Notes: generated by a model not told the origin, from the letters alone. A DNA stretch of 64,000 bases from Streptomyces sp. NBC_01210 (GCF_036010325.1 NZ_CP108549.1:372001-436000); one strand, 5' to 3'; shown: positions 9,226-18,006, numbered from the stretch's first letter. Made by a program: numbers and translations.

Positions 9226-9565
9226 GGCCCTGGCCATACGCTGCAGCAGGATCCCGGAGGGCCGTGCGGACCTCCAGGAGGCAGTCAGTGCCGCCCATGC
9301 GTGCAATGCCGGTGTGGTCGCGGAAGGCGCGCTGCGGGAACTGGGCGCCCTCGGCGACCGGACCCGTACCCGGATCCTTGGCGGTGTGGACGCGCTCACT
9401 CCGACCGGACGCTGGGTCGCCGAAGTCACTGCGGGTGGAATGAACAACCGGGAGACCGCCCAGCATCTCTTCGTCGGCCTGCGGACCGTGGAGATCCATC
9501 TCACCCATGTCTACGGCAAGCTGGACATCAAGGGCCGTCAGGGACTGGCGGAGGCACTGCGCTGA
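9226..9565 (+). pseudogene. LuxR-family regulator C-terminal remnant
   Basis: Immediately after repeat copy A the plus frame reads DLQEAVSAAHACNAGVVAEG, then GVDALTPTGRWVAEVTAGGM and NRETAQHLFVGLRTVEIHLT, then HVYGKLDIKGRQGLAEALR and a stop at 9565. The last 65 residues are a complete LuxR/GerE helix-turn-helix. The preceding helices match the end of large LAL-type ATPase regulators. Several normally conserved positions have drifted (TPTGRW where TPSERR is usual). There is no start codon of its own, so this is a relic of a gene that was about 900 codons long. Confidence 0.7.
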
Positions 9566-9591
9566 ACGACCTCGTCCTTCGAGCGATGCGA

Positions 9592-9795
9592 TCACGGGCG
9601 AGTGGTGAGCAAGTGGATGATCGCCCACGGGGCCGCGAGGACGACGGTCGCGGCGACAAATGCCGGACCACCGCCGACGGTGCAGAGGGCCCAGATGATG
9701 ACTCCGGTCACGGCCGTCAGAACTCCGGCGAAGACCAGGAGAAGGCCGCGAACCAGCTTTCCTGCCGACGAGTTGGGCGTGCCGCTGGTGTTCAC
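9592..9795 (-). CDS. Small two-helix membrane protein, 67 aa
   Basis: GTG at 9795 overlaps the stop of the upstream gene as GTGA, a classic translational-coupling arrangement that supports both reading frames. Residues about 13-35 (LVRGLLLVFAGVLTAVTGVI) and about 40-62 (GGPAFVAATVVLAAPWAIIH) are hydrophobic helices joined by a short loop with a cysteine (ALCTVGG). There is no signal peptidase site and no recognised family. It is likely an inner-membrane partner of the preceding protein. Confidence 0.55.
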   Translation of the reverse strand: MNTSGTPNSSAGKLVRGLLLVFAGVLTAVTGVIIWALCTVGGGPAFVAATVVLAAPWAIIHLLTTRP

Positions 9796-10151
9796 TCGCA
9801 GGTGCCGAGTGGGGTGCGGTGGAGAACGGCCGGGTCCCAGGAGTCGGATTCCCCGTCGTCGAGGGGCGATTGGCACTCGCCCGAGTGCTCGGCAGCCGGA
9901 GTCGTCTCGGCGAACATATCGCGCTGGACGGAGACGTAGAGGCTGCACAGGCTGAGCAACAGGGCGCAGGAGAGAACGACGATGACCACACTGTTGCCGT
10001 GCCGGTCGGCACGAACGGGCAACGCGGGCGGCCAAAGTGCCTGTGTCAGCGCCGATCCCGTCGCGGTGCCCGGCGCGTCGGCGGGTACCGGCGAGGCGTT
10101 GTGCCTCACCGGCGGGTGCTCTGCGGCTGCGGGTTGTGGGGTGTGCGGCAT
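9792..10151 (-). CDS. Single-pass membrane protein, 119 aa
   Basis: ATG at 10151 follows a purine-rich GAGAAGAG site. Residues 1-50 are Pro/Ala-rich and probably cytoplasmic (MPHTPQPAAAEHPPVRHNAS). Residues about 54-77 form one membrane helix (SVVIVVLSCALLLSLCSLYV). The C-terminal 40 residues are acidic and presumably external (GECQSPLDDGESDSWDPAV) with two cysteines. It ends with TGA overlapping the GTG of the next gene. Family not recognised. The pair sits precisely between the two copies of a 219-base direct repeat. Confidence 0.55.
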   Translation of the reverse strand: MPHTPQPAAAEHPPVRHNASPVPADAPGTATGSALTQALWPPALPVRADRHGNSVVIVVLSCALLLSLCSLYVSVQRDMFAETTPAAEHSGECQSPLDDGESDSWDPAVLHRTPLGTCE

Positions 10152-10376
10152 GGTGCTCTTCTCGTCGTGCCTGGGTGGCGGGCTTGTAGGGCTGCCCGTC
10201 TCCGCAGGGCTCTCCCCGAGGTTTGGGCGCCTGCCCGGCTCGATCCCATCAGCGGGCGATCGGCCAGGGCCAGGGTTACGGACCGTAAGACCCAGATCTT
10301 TCGGGCGATGGTCCGGGTCTTTCGGTGGAGCCACTCGGCAGCAAATGCCCTGCGGCAACGCCGTCGGCAGGTCCGG

Positions 10377-10595
10377 GTGCCGTACTGCGATCCGGTCACC
10401 GTGGGCCGACGCGGAGCCCGTCAGCAGGGTGGCGAGATTGGTCATGGTGGTTCCCTCGATTTCGGGTTGGACGGAGGTGTGTTCAGCGGGCGGCCGACGT
10501 CGATCGGGCGCGCTCCTGCGGCGCCGCGGCCACCTCCCTCGGGGACGACCCCGCCGCAGCCTGCCCCCGGCGGGTCCGGGTGCCGCTGACCGCGG
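10377..10595. repeat. Direct repeat copy B, 219 bp
   Basis: Second copy of 9007-9225 with two base differences. It again contains a minus-strand ATG (10445) beginning [20 protein letters not shown]. Here the ligase sequence is lost right after HGDRIAVRH and runs into unrelated DNA, so this copy holds only about 23 codons of the gene. Confidence 0.9.
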
Positions 10596-10698
10596 CGTGC
10601 GCAGGAAATACCGCGCTCCTGTTGCACGACGGGACGGCACGTACAACGAAGCGCTCGACGCCGTCTCGAGGTCGAGGAACTGGACGTGCACAGGAGGG

Positions 10699-10772
10699 CA
10701 CCACGAGCTCCTCGGACGGCCTGAGCCAGGCTTGAGGATCTGAGCAGTGACGTGATCACCAATGCGGGAATC
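10699..10772. repeat. 74-bp duplicated patch, copy A
   Basis: Aligns without gaps to 11474-11547 with about 62 of 74 bases identical. Copy B contains the 3' end of the DUF6069 gene (VIPAFVITS on the minus strand). Copy A reads PALVITS in the same position. Copy A is thus the shred of a second, lost DUF6069 gene end. Confidence 0.6.
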
Positions 10773-10853
10773 GGCACGCCGAGCGGAGCGGCGGGCCGTC
10801 CCGCGGTGGATTCGGGACGGCGGGTGGGGGGCGGACGCGGTGGAGGCGGATGG

Positions 10854-11321
10854 TCAGCGAGGTGGTCCGATGATGCGGGTGCCGCGCAGGGCAGCGGCTT
10901 CGGCGAGCTTGGCTTTGGTGATCTCGAACCCGTCAGGGCGGGGGGTGGTGACGTCGCGTCCGGCGTGCCGGAACATCTCCTCTATGCCCGCGGGGGTGAC
11001 GATGAGGAGGAGGTCTGCGCGGTCGGACGTGATGCGGTAGCCATGGGGGATGTTGCGGGGCAGGTAGACGACGCCGCCCTCGGACAGTTCGTGGCGTTCG
11101 TCTCCGACCCACACGAGTGCCTCGCCCTTGAGGAGAAGGAACACCTCGTCCTCGCGGGTGTGGAGGTGGAAGGGTGGGGCCTCGCCCTTGTGGATGTCGA
11201 ACCGTCCGACACTGAGCTGTCCTTCGGTGGCCTGGCTGTCGAGCAGGATCGTGAACAGCCCCCCGTCGAGCCATTCAAGGGTCTGTTGCTTGTCGGGCTG
11301 GGCGAGGTAGGCCATGGTCAT
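10854..11321 (-). CDS. Cupin-domain protein
   Basis: 155 residues from ATG 11321, which follows a GGAG site at good spacing; a second ATG lies two codons later. One cupin barrel: motif 1 PPFHLHTREDEVFLLLKGE (two His and a Glu, metal ligands; residues about 50-68), motif 2 LPRNIPHGYRI (third His, about 87-97). It ends with DVTTPRPDGFEITKAKLAEA, typical of quercetin-dioxygenase-like single-domain cupins in actinobacteria. It probably binds Fe or Mn; the reaction is unknown. It lies 186 bases downstream of the DUF6069 gene on the same strand, so it could be co-transcribed with it and the hydrolase. Confidence 0.8.
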   Translation of the reverse strand: MTMAYLAQPDKQQTLEWLDGGLFTILLDSQATEGQLSVGRFDIHKGEAPPFHLHTREDEVFLLLKGEALVWVGDERHELSEGGVVYLPRNIPHGYRITSDRADLLLIVTPAGIEEMFRHAGRDVTTPRPDGFEITKAKLAEAAALRGTRIIGPPR

Positions 11322-11473
11322 GGCGGTCTCCAGGGTGGGTGCGGCGGCTCTCGTCGGGCAAGTCAGGCGGGGAGGGAGGCCGGCGTCGGCGTCGACCTGG
11401 ACGCAGGGGCCCAGTTGAAGGGCGGAAAGCATGGGGTGGACGGTGCAGACGCCGTCAGTCACACCGGTGATGG

Positions 11474-11547
11474 CACCACGAGCTGTTCGGACAGCCGGAG
11501 CCGGGCGTCAGGATCGGCGCGGTGACGTGATCACGAATGCGGGTATC
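11474..11547. repeat. 74-bp duplicated patch, copy B
   Basis: Partner of 10699-10772. It spans the last codons and stop of the DUF6069 gene and about 30 bases of 3' flank. The duplication brackets the cupin gene. Confidence 0.6.
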
Positions 11548-11954
11548 ACTACCGCGCCGACGATCAGGTGCATCAGGGCCAGCAGGAGCTGGTCGGACGT
11601 TGTGACGCCGGCCCCGTTGTAGGGAAGACCGCCGACGAGCACCAGACCCGTGAGCGCCGCCCAAATGACGGTGGCCCGCCGAGGGACGAATCGTTCCAGC
11701 AGCTCCAGGAGTCCCCAGCCGAGCAGCGCCGGGACGACGGAGGAGGCGATCACCACGCTGATCAGGATGGACTGGGCCGGTCTGCCGAACACAGCGGGAG
11801 TCCTGAGGTCGTACCCGGCGACGTCGGTGAGGACGAGCACGTACGCGAGGTTCGCGAGGAGAGCAATGCCGATGGCGGCCGCTCGCAGTACCCGGGCGTT
11901 GGTTTCGGTGAGGCGGCGGGCGGACGGTCTCGGTGCGGACGATGTGGTGGCCAC
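11508..11954 (-). CDS. DUF6069-type four-helix membrane protein
   Basis: 148 residues from ATG 11954. Four hydrophobic helices are visible: AAAIGIALLANLAYVLVL, SILISVVIASSVVPALLGW, VIWAALTGLVLVGGL and LLLALMHLIVGAVVIPAFV. The last contains the ALMHLIVGAVVIP block characteristic of the DUF6069 group of small actinobacterial membrane proteins. Function unknown. It starts 31 bases after the stop of the hydrolase gene on the same strand, so the two are probably one transcript under the TetR regulator at 13686. Confidence 0.75.
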   Translation of the reverse strand: MATTSSAPRPSARRLTETNARVLRAAAIGIALLANLAYVLVLTDVAGYDLRTPAVFGRPAQSILISVVIASSVVPALLGWGLLELLERFVPRRATVIWAALTGLVLVGGLPYNGAGVTTSDQLLLALMHLIVGAVVIPAFVITSPRRS

Positions 11955-11985
11955 GATGGGTGCTCCGTTGGAAGAGGTCGGGGAG

Positions 11986-13581
11986 TCAGCGGATGACGGG
12001 CAGGATGAGGTGGGAGGGGTGGTCGGCGTCGTGATGGATGAGGTCGCGGCCCACCTGGTGGCCGTAGTAGTGGTGGAACAGGCCGTCGGCGACAGGGGAG
12101 TCGCCGTTGGCGATCTCCAGGCGGATGCGGCTGCCCTTGGGAAAGAGGTAGGAGGTCGGCCAGACCTCGATCTCGTAGCGGACGACGCTCCCCGGCTCGA
12201 TCGGCTGGGGCGGATGGGTGCGGTGGGAGGCCTTCAGCCAGCCGCGGGTGACCATCGCGGAGGGCAGCGGCACGTTCTTGGCGACCTTGCGCATGAGGGC
12301 CTCCTTGAGCTTCGGAACGGCCTTCTGCTCGGAGACCTTGACGTGGAAGTCGGTGTCGGTCTGGTCGGACTCGGCGTACAGCACCAGGGTGATCTTCCCG
12401 GTGACCTCGGTGTCGTGTTCCAGCGGCGGGGTGGTGAAGGTGAGGATGCCGCGGGTGGGCTGTGGGATGCCGTCGGTGATGACGGTGGTGCCCACCGTCC
12501 ACTCGGGGTTGGGGTAGTCGTAGGCGGTCGGCTCGCCGGGCGACTGGGTGGGCGGGGTGGTGGTGAGGCTGCCGTCGTTGAGTGAGCGCACGGCGTGTGC
12601 GGGTTCGGGGTGCAGGTAGAACGTGGTCGGCACGGCGCGCTGGGGTGGCCATTCGGATTCCGCCCGCGGCCGGCTCCCGGTGTTGCCGACCTGGATACGG
12701 ACCGGCGGGCCGTCCATGACACCGTTGCCGATTCCCTTGAGCCAGTGGTCGTACCAGGGGCGGATGTAGGTGTCGAGGAACTCGGTTTGGTAGTAGCGCT
12801 CGTGGCTGTCGATGCCGGCGAGCACGACGAGGCGCTTGTCGGTGCCCTTGAGCCGTTCGTAGCCGTCGAGCTGACCGCGCAGGTGCAGGCCGACGCCGTA
12901 CCACCAGGCGATGTTGAGCACCGGGATGTCGATGTCCTCCACCTTCACCGCTCGCTGGTCCCACCAGTCGTCGACGACGGGCCGGTCCAGGGTCATGCCG
13001 ATGATGTCGGCGGTGACGCCGCCGGGCCGGGGCGGGGTGCCGCCGCCGATGGTGGCGCTAGCACGTAGGTTGTCGGTCGACCAGAAGTTGAGGAACCCCA
13101 TGGAGTAGACCCCGCCGTGGTAGACCGCGTCGTGGTAGAGGTTCGTGAACCCGCTGTAGATCAGCGCGCAGGTCAGGTGCGGCGGGCGCTGCGCGGCGGC
13201 CAGCCACTGGTTCACGCTGTAGGCGCTCTCCCCGATCATCGACACCTTCCCGGTCGACCAGGGCCGGGAGGCGATCCACTCGATGGTGTCGTAGAAGTCA
13301 CGCTGCTCGGCGAGTCCGAACAGCTCGAACTCCCCTCCGGACCTGCCGGTGCCGCGCTGGTCGCCGACCACGACCGCGTAGCCGTGGCCGGTCCAGTAGT
13401 CGAGCGGGCCGGTCTCGATGTACCGGAACACTGACACCGCAGGCAGGTACAGCAGGTCCTTCTGGTAGGGCGCTACTGCGTACAACCCCGGAAACGGGCC
13501 ATCCCCGTCGGGCAGGTACACATCTACGCAGATCCGGACGCCGTCGGACGCCGTGATCCATTCGTCCTTGACCGTGCGCAT
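11986..13581 (-). CDS. CocE/NonD-type alpha/beta hydrolase (X-Pro peptidase S15 family)
   Basis: 531 residues from ATG 13581, with AGGAG six bases before it. Domain order fits the CocE family. An alpha/beta-hydrolase domain (residues about 5-330) has the oxyanion region VVVGDQRGTGRSGG and the nucleophile elbow MIGESAYS (Ser about 119). A C-terminal jelly-roll X-Pro domain (about 345-530) ends VWPTSYLFPKGSRIRLEI. These enzymes hydrolyse acyl esters or amides (cocaine esterase, X-prolyl peptidases, glutaryl acylases). It has no signal peptide, so it is cytoplasmic. It is divergent from a TetR gene with a repeated operator-like site between, suggesting induction by its substrate or an acid product. 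Confidence 0.85.
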   Translation of the reverse strand: MRTVKDEWITASDGVRICVDVYLPDGDGPFPGLYAVAPYQKDLLYLPAVSVFRYIETGPLDYWTGHGYAVVVGDQRGTGRSGGEFELFGLAEQRDFYDTIEWIASRPWSTGKVSMIGESAYSVNQWLAAAQRPPHLTCALIYSGFTNLYHDAVYHGGVYSMGFLNFWSTDNLRASATIGGGTPPRPGGVTADIIGMTLDRPVVDDWWDQRAVKVEDIDIPVLNIAWWYGVGLHLRGQLDGYERLKGTDKRLVVLAGIDSHERYYQTEFLDTYIRPWYDHWLKGIGNGVMDGPPVRIQVGNTGSRPRAESEWPPQRAVPTTFYLHPEPAHAVRSLNDGSLTTTPPTQSPGEPTAYDYPNPEWTVGTTVITDGIPQPTRGILTFTTPPLEHDTEVTGKITLVLYAESDQTDTDFHVKVSEQKAVPKLKEALMRKVAKNVPLPSAMVTRGWLKASHRTHPPQPIEPGSVVRYEIEVWPTSYLFPKGSRIRLEIANGDSPVADGLFHHYYGHQVGRDLIHHDADHPSHLILPVIR

Positions 13582-13590
13582 GATCAACTC

Positions 13591-13634
13591 CTAATTTCCT
13601 CGCATGTAGAAACTAATTTCACCGTATGCTGAAA
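13591..13634. promoter_or_regulatory. Tandem operator-like repeat between hydrolase and tetR
   Basis: Two 22-base units in direct repeat (13591-13612 and 13613-13634), 17 of 22 bases identical. Each contains TTTC, ten bases, then GAAA, an inverted pair. The first unit directly abuts the RBS of the hydrolase. Paired dyads in a divergent promoter region are the usual target of a TetR-type repressor encoded next door. Confidence 0.5.
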
Positions 13635-13685
13635 CTGTCGCGGACGGAAGTCCCTTCTCTGACCTGTTACGGAAGGTGATGCGGT

Positions 13686-14297
13686 GTGACTGGGCGAGGT
13701 CCCCGAGGAGAGCGCGGAGAGCAGGCGGACAAGATCATCGCCGCCGCCCGCAGATCCTTCGCCACCCGTGGCTACGCCGCGACCTCACTGCGGTCGGTCG
13801 CCCAGGACGCCGGCGTCGACCCCGGCCTGGTGAACTACTACTTCCGCACCAAGACCGGGCTGCTGGAAGCGGTCATGCAACCCCCCGAGGCGTTCGGCGC
13901 AGCCGTGGCCGCCGCCGCCAAACAGCCCATACACCAGCGCGGACGCGCGTTCGTGCAGGCCAGCCTGCGCCTGTGGGAAGACCCCGCCTCCGCCGAGATC
14001 CTGCGTTGCATCATCCTCACCGCCGCCCAGGAACCCGCCGCCATGCACCGCCTGCGGCAGTTGTTCTCCGAACTCGTCCTGGCCGTCGTCTCCCACAGCC
14101 TGCCCGAGACCGAACGCACCCTGCGCGCCAGCCTCATCGCCACCCAGATCGTCGGCATGGTCATGAACCGCTACATCTGGCAGGTCGGCGACATCGCCAC
14201 CCTCCCCGCCGACACCGTCACCAACCTCCTTGCCCCCACCATCCAGCACTACCTCGCCGACACCCTGCCCACGAAGCTCGGCGACGGCTGGAGCTGA
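13686..14297 (+). CDS. TetR-family transcriptional regulator
   Basis: 203 residues from GTG 13686 with GGAAGG upstream. The amino-terminal helix-turn-helix (residues about 13-60) reads IIAAARRSFATRGYAATSLR then VAQDAGVDPGLVNYYFRTKT, the canonical TetR_N pattern. The C-terminal ligand domain (about 85-200) contains a TetR_C-type segment (RCIILTAAQEPAAMHRLRQL, ATQIVGMVMNRYIW) as found in regulators close to the DUF6197/AcrR-like actinobacterial group. It probably represses the divergent hydrolase-DUF6069(-cupin) unit and itself via the repeats at 13591-13634. The inducer is unknown. Confidence 0.85.
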   Translation: MTGRGPRGERGEQADKIIAAARRSFATRGYAATSLRSVAQDAGVDPGLVNYYFRTKTGLLEAVMQPPEAFGAAVAAAAKQPIHQRGRAFVQASLRLWEDPASAEILRCIILTAAQEPAAMHRLRQLFSELVLAVVSHSLPETERTLRASLIATQIVGMVMNRYIWQVGDIATLPADTVTNLLAPTIQHYLADTLPTKLGDGWS

Positions 14298-15235
14298 GCT
14301 GACCGGGCCCGTCCGCTGAACGGCTAGGACGAAAACCCCCGCTCATAGTCGCCTTCCTGCAGACCGGCAGCTCTCGGCGCGGTCCGGGTCCTTTATGGAA
14401 TGAGTAGTGCGCCTGATGAGCTGTCGGTGGAGTGCGGCGTGAAGCTCACTCCTGGGTTGAAGATGGCGGTGGTGAGCGGCGGCGAGGCGTCACGGTGACG
14501 GCGACGTGGAACGTCTCGAGGAGCGATACGCCGGAAACAAGTGCGGCGAACACATCGCCGCCCCCTTCCACGCCGTTGACTGGTGACGGGCAGTCACCGA
14601 GCTGACGCGAATATGGGCGGGCTGGCCGTGCTGGAGGCGGATGACCCATTGTGGTCGGCGTTCGTGACTGTGCTGGCCTCAGGCGGTCAGGTCGCCGGCG
14701 GCTGGGCCTTCGCCCTTTGCGGGGAGCCTGATCGTCCGGTTCTCCTCACGCGCGCCCACGTTGTCAACCTCGCCCTCCCCAACCGCCTCGAGGCCTGGAG
14801 TTCCCGGCGGCGCCGGTGGACCACGCCTTCGGCAGCACGTCGGCTGCCGAGATGGATTTCGGCGAAGGCATGGAAGAACTCCTGGTGGCCGAGGTAGAAG
14901 CCCTCGTAGTCCAGGGGCAGGACAGCGGCGCACGCACCGGCTGGCCTCATCCCTCCTGGGGCGAGACGTCACCCAGGACGTCGTCGTCGCTCACTCGGAC
15001 CTCCGGCGTGCAGTACTCATCGCAGTTCCTCTTCACTGACGGCGGCACGGCAACGAGCCCGCACCGGGAGCCAGTTGGCTCTGAACACCCCCATCCTGTC
15101 CGAGCCAGCACGCCAACCGCCCGACAGCGAGCGTGGATGCTCGCTTGAGTGCCAGGACACCGGCTTGACGGCCGGGCGCCCTACCGGTGTTCCTTTACCT
15201 TCTCTTTTCGGCGTCACCTCATGGAAGAGAGTCCT
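14298..15235. other. Decayed stretch with a sigma-factor-like shard
   Basis: No intact gene. On the minus strand about 14850-14925 encodes LDYEGFYLGHQEFFHAFAEI followed by HLGSRRAAEG. This resembles the amino-terminus of the short sigma-70-like proteins of Streptomyces (LDFEAFY..H..YL.YA...LGS...A). The frame is then lost. On the plus strand ATG 14400 opens a 32-codon frame with no family. The remainder up to the IS5 relic shows nothing I can name. Confidence 0.3.
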
Positions 15236-15836
15236 GAGTGAGAGACCGAACGGCTGGCAGCCAGCAGCAGGGACGACGGGCGAGGACCCGGCGAGCTCGG
15301 CCGGTGCCCTTACCCCGTCACCCTCATCGTCGACTCCCAGTCAGTGAAAGCCGCCGACACGGTCGGCAAGGCCAGCCGAGGGTACGACGCCGGGAAGAAA
15401 ATCAACGACTGCAAGCGACATATCGCCGTCGACACCAAGGGTATGCCGGTGGTGGTAATGGTGACTCCCGCGGACATGACCGACCGGGACGCCGCCCGCG
15501 AAATGCTCTGGCGCCTGCGCCTCACGCGTCCCCAGCTCACCCCAAGTGTGGGCCGACTCCGCATGCGCCGGCCAGCTCGTCGACTGGGCCGGCGATTCCT
15601 CCACATCACCCTCAAGACCGTCTCCCGGCCCGAGGCGCCGAGGGGTTCGTCGTTCTGCCGCGCCGCTGGAAGGTGGAACGAACGCTTGGCTGGATCATGC
15701 ACGCCCGCCGAAACGTCAGGGACTACGAACGCCTTACGCACCACAGTGAAGCCCATCCGACCTGGTCACTCATCGCTCTGATGACCCGGCGCCCGACCCG
15801 AACCGCGGCAGCCCAGAAGGCTGCCGGGCGGCGGTG
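15236..15836 (+). mobile_element. IS5-family transposase, broken
   Basis: Three frames together reconstruct an IS5 transposase. VDSQSVKAADTVGKASRGYD (first Asp) continues through KKINDCKRHIAVDT and VTPADMTDRDAAREM. A shift leads to WADSACAGQL (second Asp), and a third frame gives GFVVLPRRWKVERTLGWIMH (Glu) and ARRNVRDYERLTHHSEAHPT to the stop at 15836. The amino-terminal third is gone. All catalytic blocks survive, but in different frames, so it is inactive. Confidence 0.8.
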
Positions 15837-16034
15837 AGACACCGGCGAACGCTTCGCCACCGTCTCGAGTGGACGGCCCGTACGCCCCTCCACAGATGGA
15901 GGAGTGAACAGCACGCCGCAGCACGGAAACGATGCGTAACGCATAAATTGCGCCTAAGACCCCAAAATATTCGAGGCGCATCGGTGAGCCGATTCGGATT
16001 GGTGCGCCCCGTCCACCCTCAGAAGGGCGAGTGC

Positions 16035-17183
16035 ATGTCGAGATTCAGGGCTCTTGCCGGGGCGGCGGTGATGGTCGCAGCTGTCATCGGCGTTCCGGCC
16101 ACCGCTCACGCCGACGACGCCGACCACGGCGATCGGGTCCGCTGCAGCGAGCAGGCCCTCAAGGACGCGATCAAGAAAGCGAATGACGCCGGTGGCGGCA
16201 CGCTGAGCCTCGCCCGTCGCTGCACCTACACCATCACGACGCCGGACAACGAGGGCAACGCTCTACCGGTGATCACCAGCAAGATCACTGTCTACGGCAA
16301 CGGAAGCACCATCAGGCGCAGCTCCACGACAGCATTCCGCATCTTCCAGGTCGGCGCCCCCGATGAGATCGGCTTTCCCCGACAAGGAGACCTGACCCTC
16401 CACGACGTCACCATCCGCAATGGCCGCTCAGTAACAAGCAGTGCGGATAACCCGGGTAACGGCGGCGGCATTAGCGTGTTCGGCAGCAAGCTCACGCTCG
16501 ACGGATGCAAGGTTGTCGACAACAGTACCGACGGCTTCGGCGGAGGCATCAATCACTATTCCTTGTTCAGCAAACAGGAGGACTCTTCGCTCACCATCCG
16601 GAACAGTGTCATCAGGGGCAACCACGCGCACGATGGTGGCGGAGTGTGGCACGTGGACGGCATCGCGACGTACTCGCACAGCACCATCAGCGGCAACAGT
16701 GCCGATGGCCAGGGCGGCGGCCTCGTCGTGGGCGGCCCCAGCGTGGTCGTCAACGACACCAAAATCACCAGGAATCACGCCGGTGTTGTGGCAGGCGGCT
16801 TGCTCATCACCGTAGCCGAGAACGAGGGCGCCTTCACCAGCGTGGACCTCAACGACACGACCGTCGGCGACAACACGGCAGCCGTCTCGGCCGGCGGCAT
16901 CTACCAGACCGGTGGCAGTGCAGCGAGGCTCAACCGGAGCCGTGTCCACGGCAATACCACCACCGGCGCCAACGGCGTAGCCGGCGGCATCTTTGTCGAA
17001 CCGTTCAACCTCATGACACTCCGGGACAGTTCGGTCGACAACAACTCCTCCCAGCGGGCTCCCGGCGGGATCTACAACGGGGGGGACGACCGCGTGGACA
17101 CGGTGATCCTGATCTCCAGCCGTGTAGTACACAACCGCCCCACCAACTGCAGCCCCACACCGCTACACGGGTGCGTCAACTGA
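16035..17183 (+). CDS. Secreted right-handed beta-helix repeat protein
   Basis: 382 residues from ATG 16035 (GAAGGGCGAG upstream). A signal peptide occupies residues 1-27 (ALAGAAVMVAAVIGVPATAHA|DD). The mature protein consists of short repeats of about 25-30 residues with glycine-rich turns: NGGGISVFGSKLTLDGCKVV, GGGVWHVDG, GGGLVVGGPSVVVNDTKITR, AGGLLITV, AGGIYQTGG and AGGIFVEP. This GG(I/G)-(x)n-N(S/T) pattern is that of polymorphic-outer-membrane-type or pectate-lyase-like parallel beta-helices. No catalytic carbohydrate-lyase motif is evident, so it may bind a polysaccharide or be a passive surface protein. The last residues hold a Cys pair (NCSPTPLHGCVN). It has its own AT-richer promoter region and a strong hairpin downstream. 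Confidence 0.8.
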   Translation: MSRFRALAGAAVMVAAVIGVPATAHADDADHGDRVRCSEQALKDAIKKANDAGGGTLSLARRCTYTITTPDNEGNALPVITSKITVYGNGSTIRRSSTTAFRIFQVGAPDEIGFPRQGDLTLHDVTIRNGRSVTSSADNPGNGGGISVFGSKLTLDGCKVVDNSTDGFGGGINHYSLFSKQEDSSLTIRNSVIRGNHAHDGGGVWHVDGIATYSHSTISGNSADGQGGGLVVGGPSVVVNDTKITRNHAGVVAGGLLITVAENEGAFTSVDLNDTTVGDNTAAVSAGGIYQTGGSAARLNRSRVHGNTTTGANGVAGGIFVEPFNLMTLRDSSVDNNSSQRAPGGIYNGGDDRVDTVILISSRVVHNRPTNCSPTPLHGCVN

Positions 17184-17245
17184 TCCGGCCCGACCCTTCC
17201 CTGACCTGCCACCGGCTCTGATCGGCAACCTCCGCCGATTCTGCA

Positions 17246-17285
17246 GGTGATGGTCCTTCGTGAACGCTCGCGAAGGACCATCACC
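17246..17285. terminator. Strong hairpin terminator after the beta-helix gene
   Basis: A perfect 15-bp stem (GGTGATGGTCCTTCG paired with CGAAGGACCATCACC) and a 10-base loop, 62 bases after the stop codon at 17183. There is no U-tract, as is common for Streptomyces terminators. The symmetry would allow it to work in both directions. Confidence 0.85.
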
Positions 17286-17289
17286 GCCT

Positions 17290-17690
17290 ACTACCCCCCG
17301 TCCGCACAGGCGCCCGGCATGCGGAGGCTGCCAGTTCCCGGGGGCGCCCGCCACAGCCCCTCCAGTGAAATCCGGCAGAATCGGTCCTCGAACGCCTTGA
17401 TCTCCTTGCCCACCAGGCGATCGGCCTTCCCCGGGCCGGCGGTTCCATGTCGTCGTTGCGGCAGCGGGCCACCGCGGCCATCAGACGCTCACGCCTGGCC
17501 CGCTTCGTCAGCACCTGGTACGTATGCTGCGGCGTGTCTGCCATGTCCCTCGAAGACCTGCCGTACGAAGTCCAGCGGCACCCGGGCATGGAACAGATCC
17601 GATATGGAGTTCACGAACACCGTCCGCGGGCTCTTCCACCCGTACCGAACCGAAACCGGTCACATCCTGTCGCCGGATTCCACGTCGCCT
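17290..17690 (-). pseudogene. DUF5131 (phage Gp37/68-like) protein remnant
   Basis: The minus strand reads [20 protein letters not shown], then RQVFEG in one frame and, after a shift near 17548, [30 protein letters not shown]...P..F...VF..M...[11 protein letters not shown] is the diagnostic core of DUF5131 proteins found in phages and mobile DNA. The rest toward 17290 is in a third frame and cannot be aligned. A relic of phage or plasmid origin. Confidence 0.6.
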
Positions 17691-18006
17691 CGGTCCACTC
17701 AATTGCGCTTCGATCACTCATCAGCTATCTCCCCGCCGTCCAACCGCTCCCACCAGACGCGGGACGGCATGCTCAACGAACCAAAACGGGCGTTGACACC
17801 ACGCCATCCAACCACCCCAACACCGCCTGCCCATCGGCTATCTCCGATCTGCGGACATCGCCGGGGAGACCGCCGGCGGGCCGCTCACGCGTCGGAGTCA
17901 GGCTGTCCCCCCAAGGCCTCACGAAGACGGCCAATCTGTCACTCGTACGTGGGGCGGAGCCGCTGTTCCCGCAAGCCTCCCCTTCCTGCCGCTGGAAAAT
18001 CCGGCC

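Noticed and set aside
7471..9504. Minus-strand open frame of 677 codons
   Set aside because: Only its last 130 codons (integrase relic) and a part near 9075 (acyl-CoA ligase start) are meaningful. The centre is antisense to the ComB-like gene and has no coding bias.
11762..12964. Minus-strand open frame of 400 codons
   Set aside because: A shifted frame inside the CocE-type hydrolase gene; Arg/Pro-rich without motifs.
14400..14498. 32-codon frame MSSAPDELSVECGVKLTPGL
   Set aside because: No RBS, no recognisable family, and it lies in a decayed stretch; too weak to call a gene.
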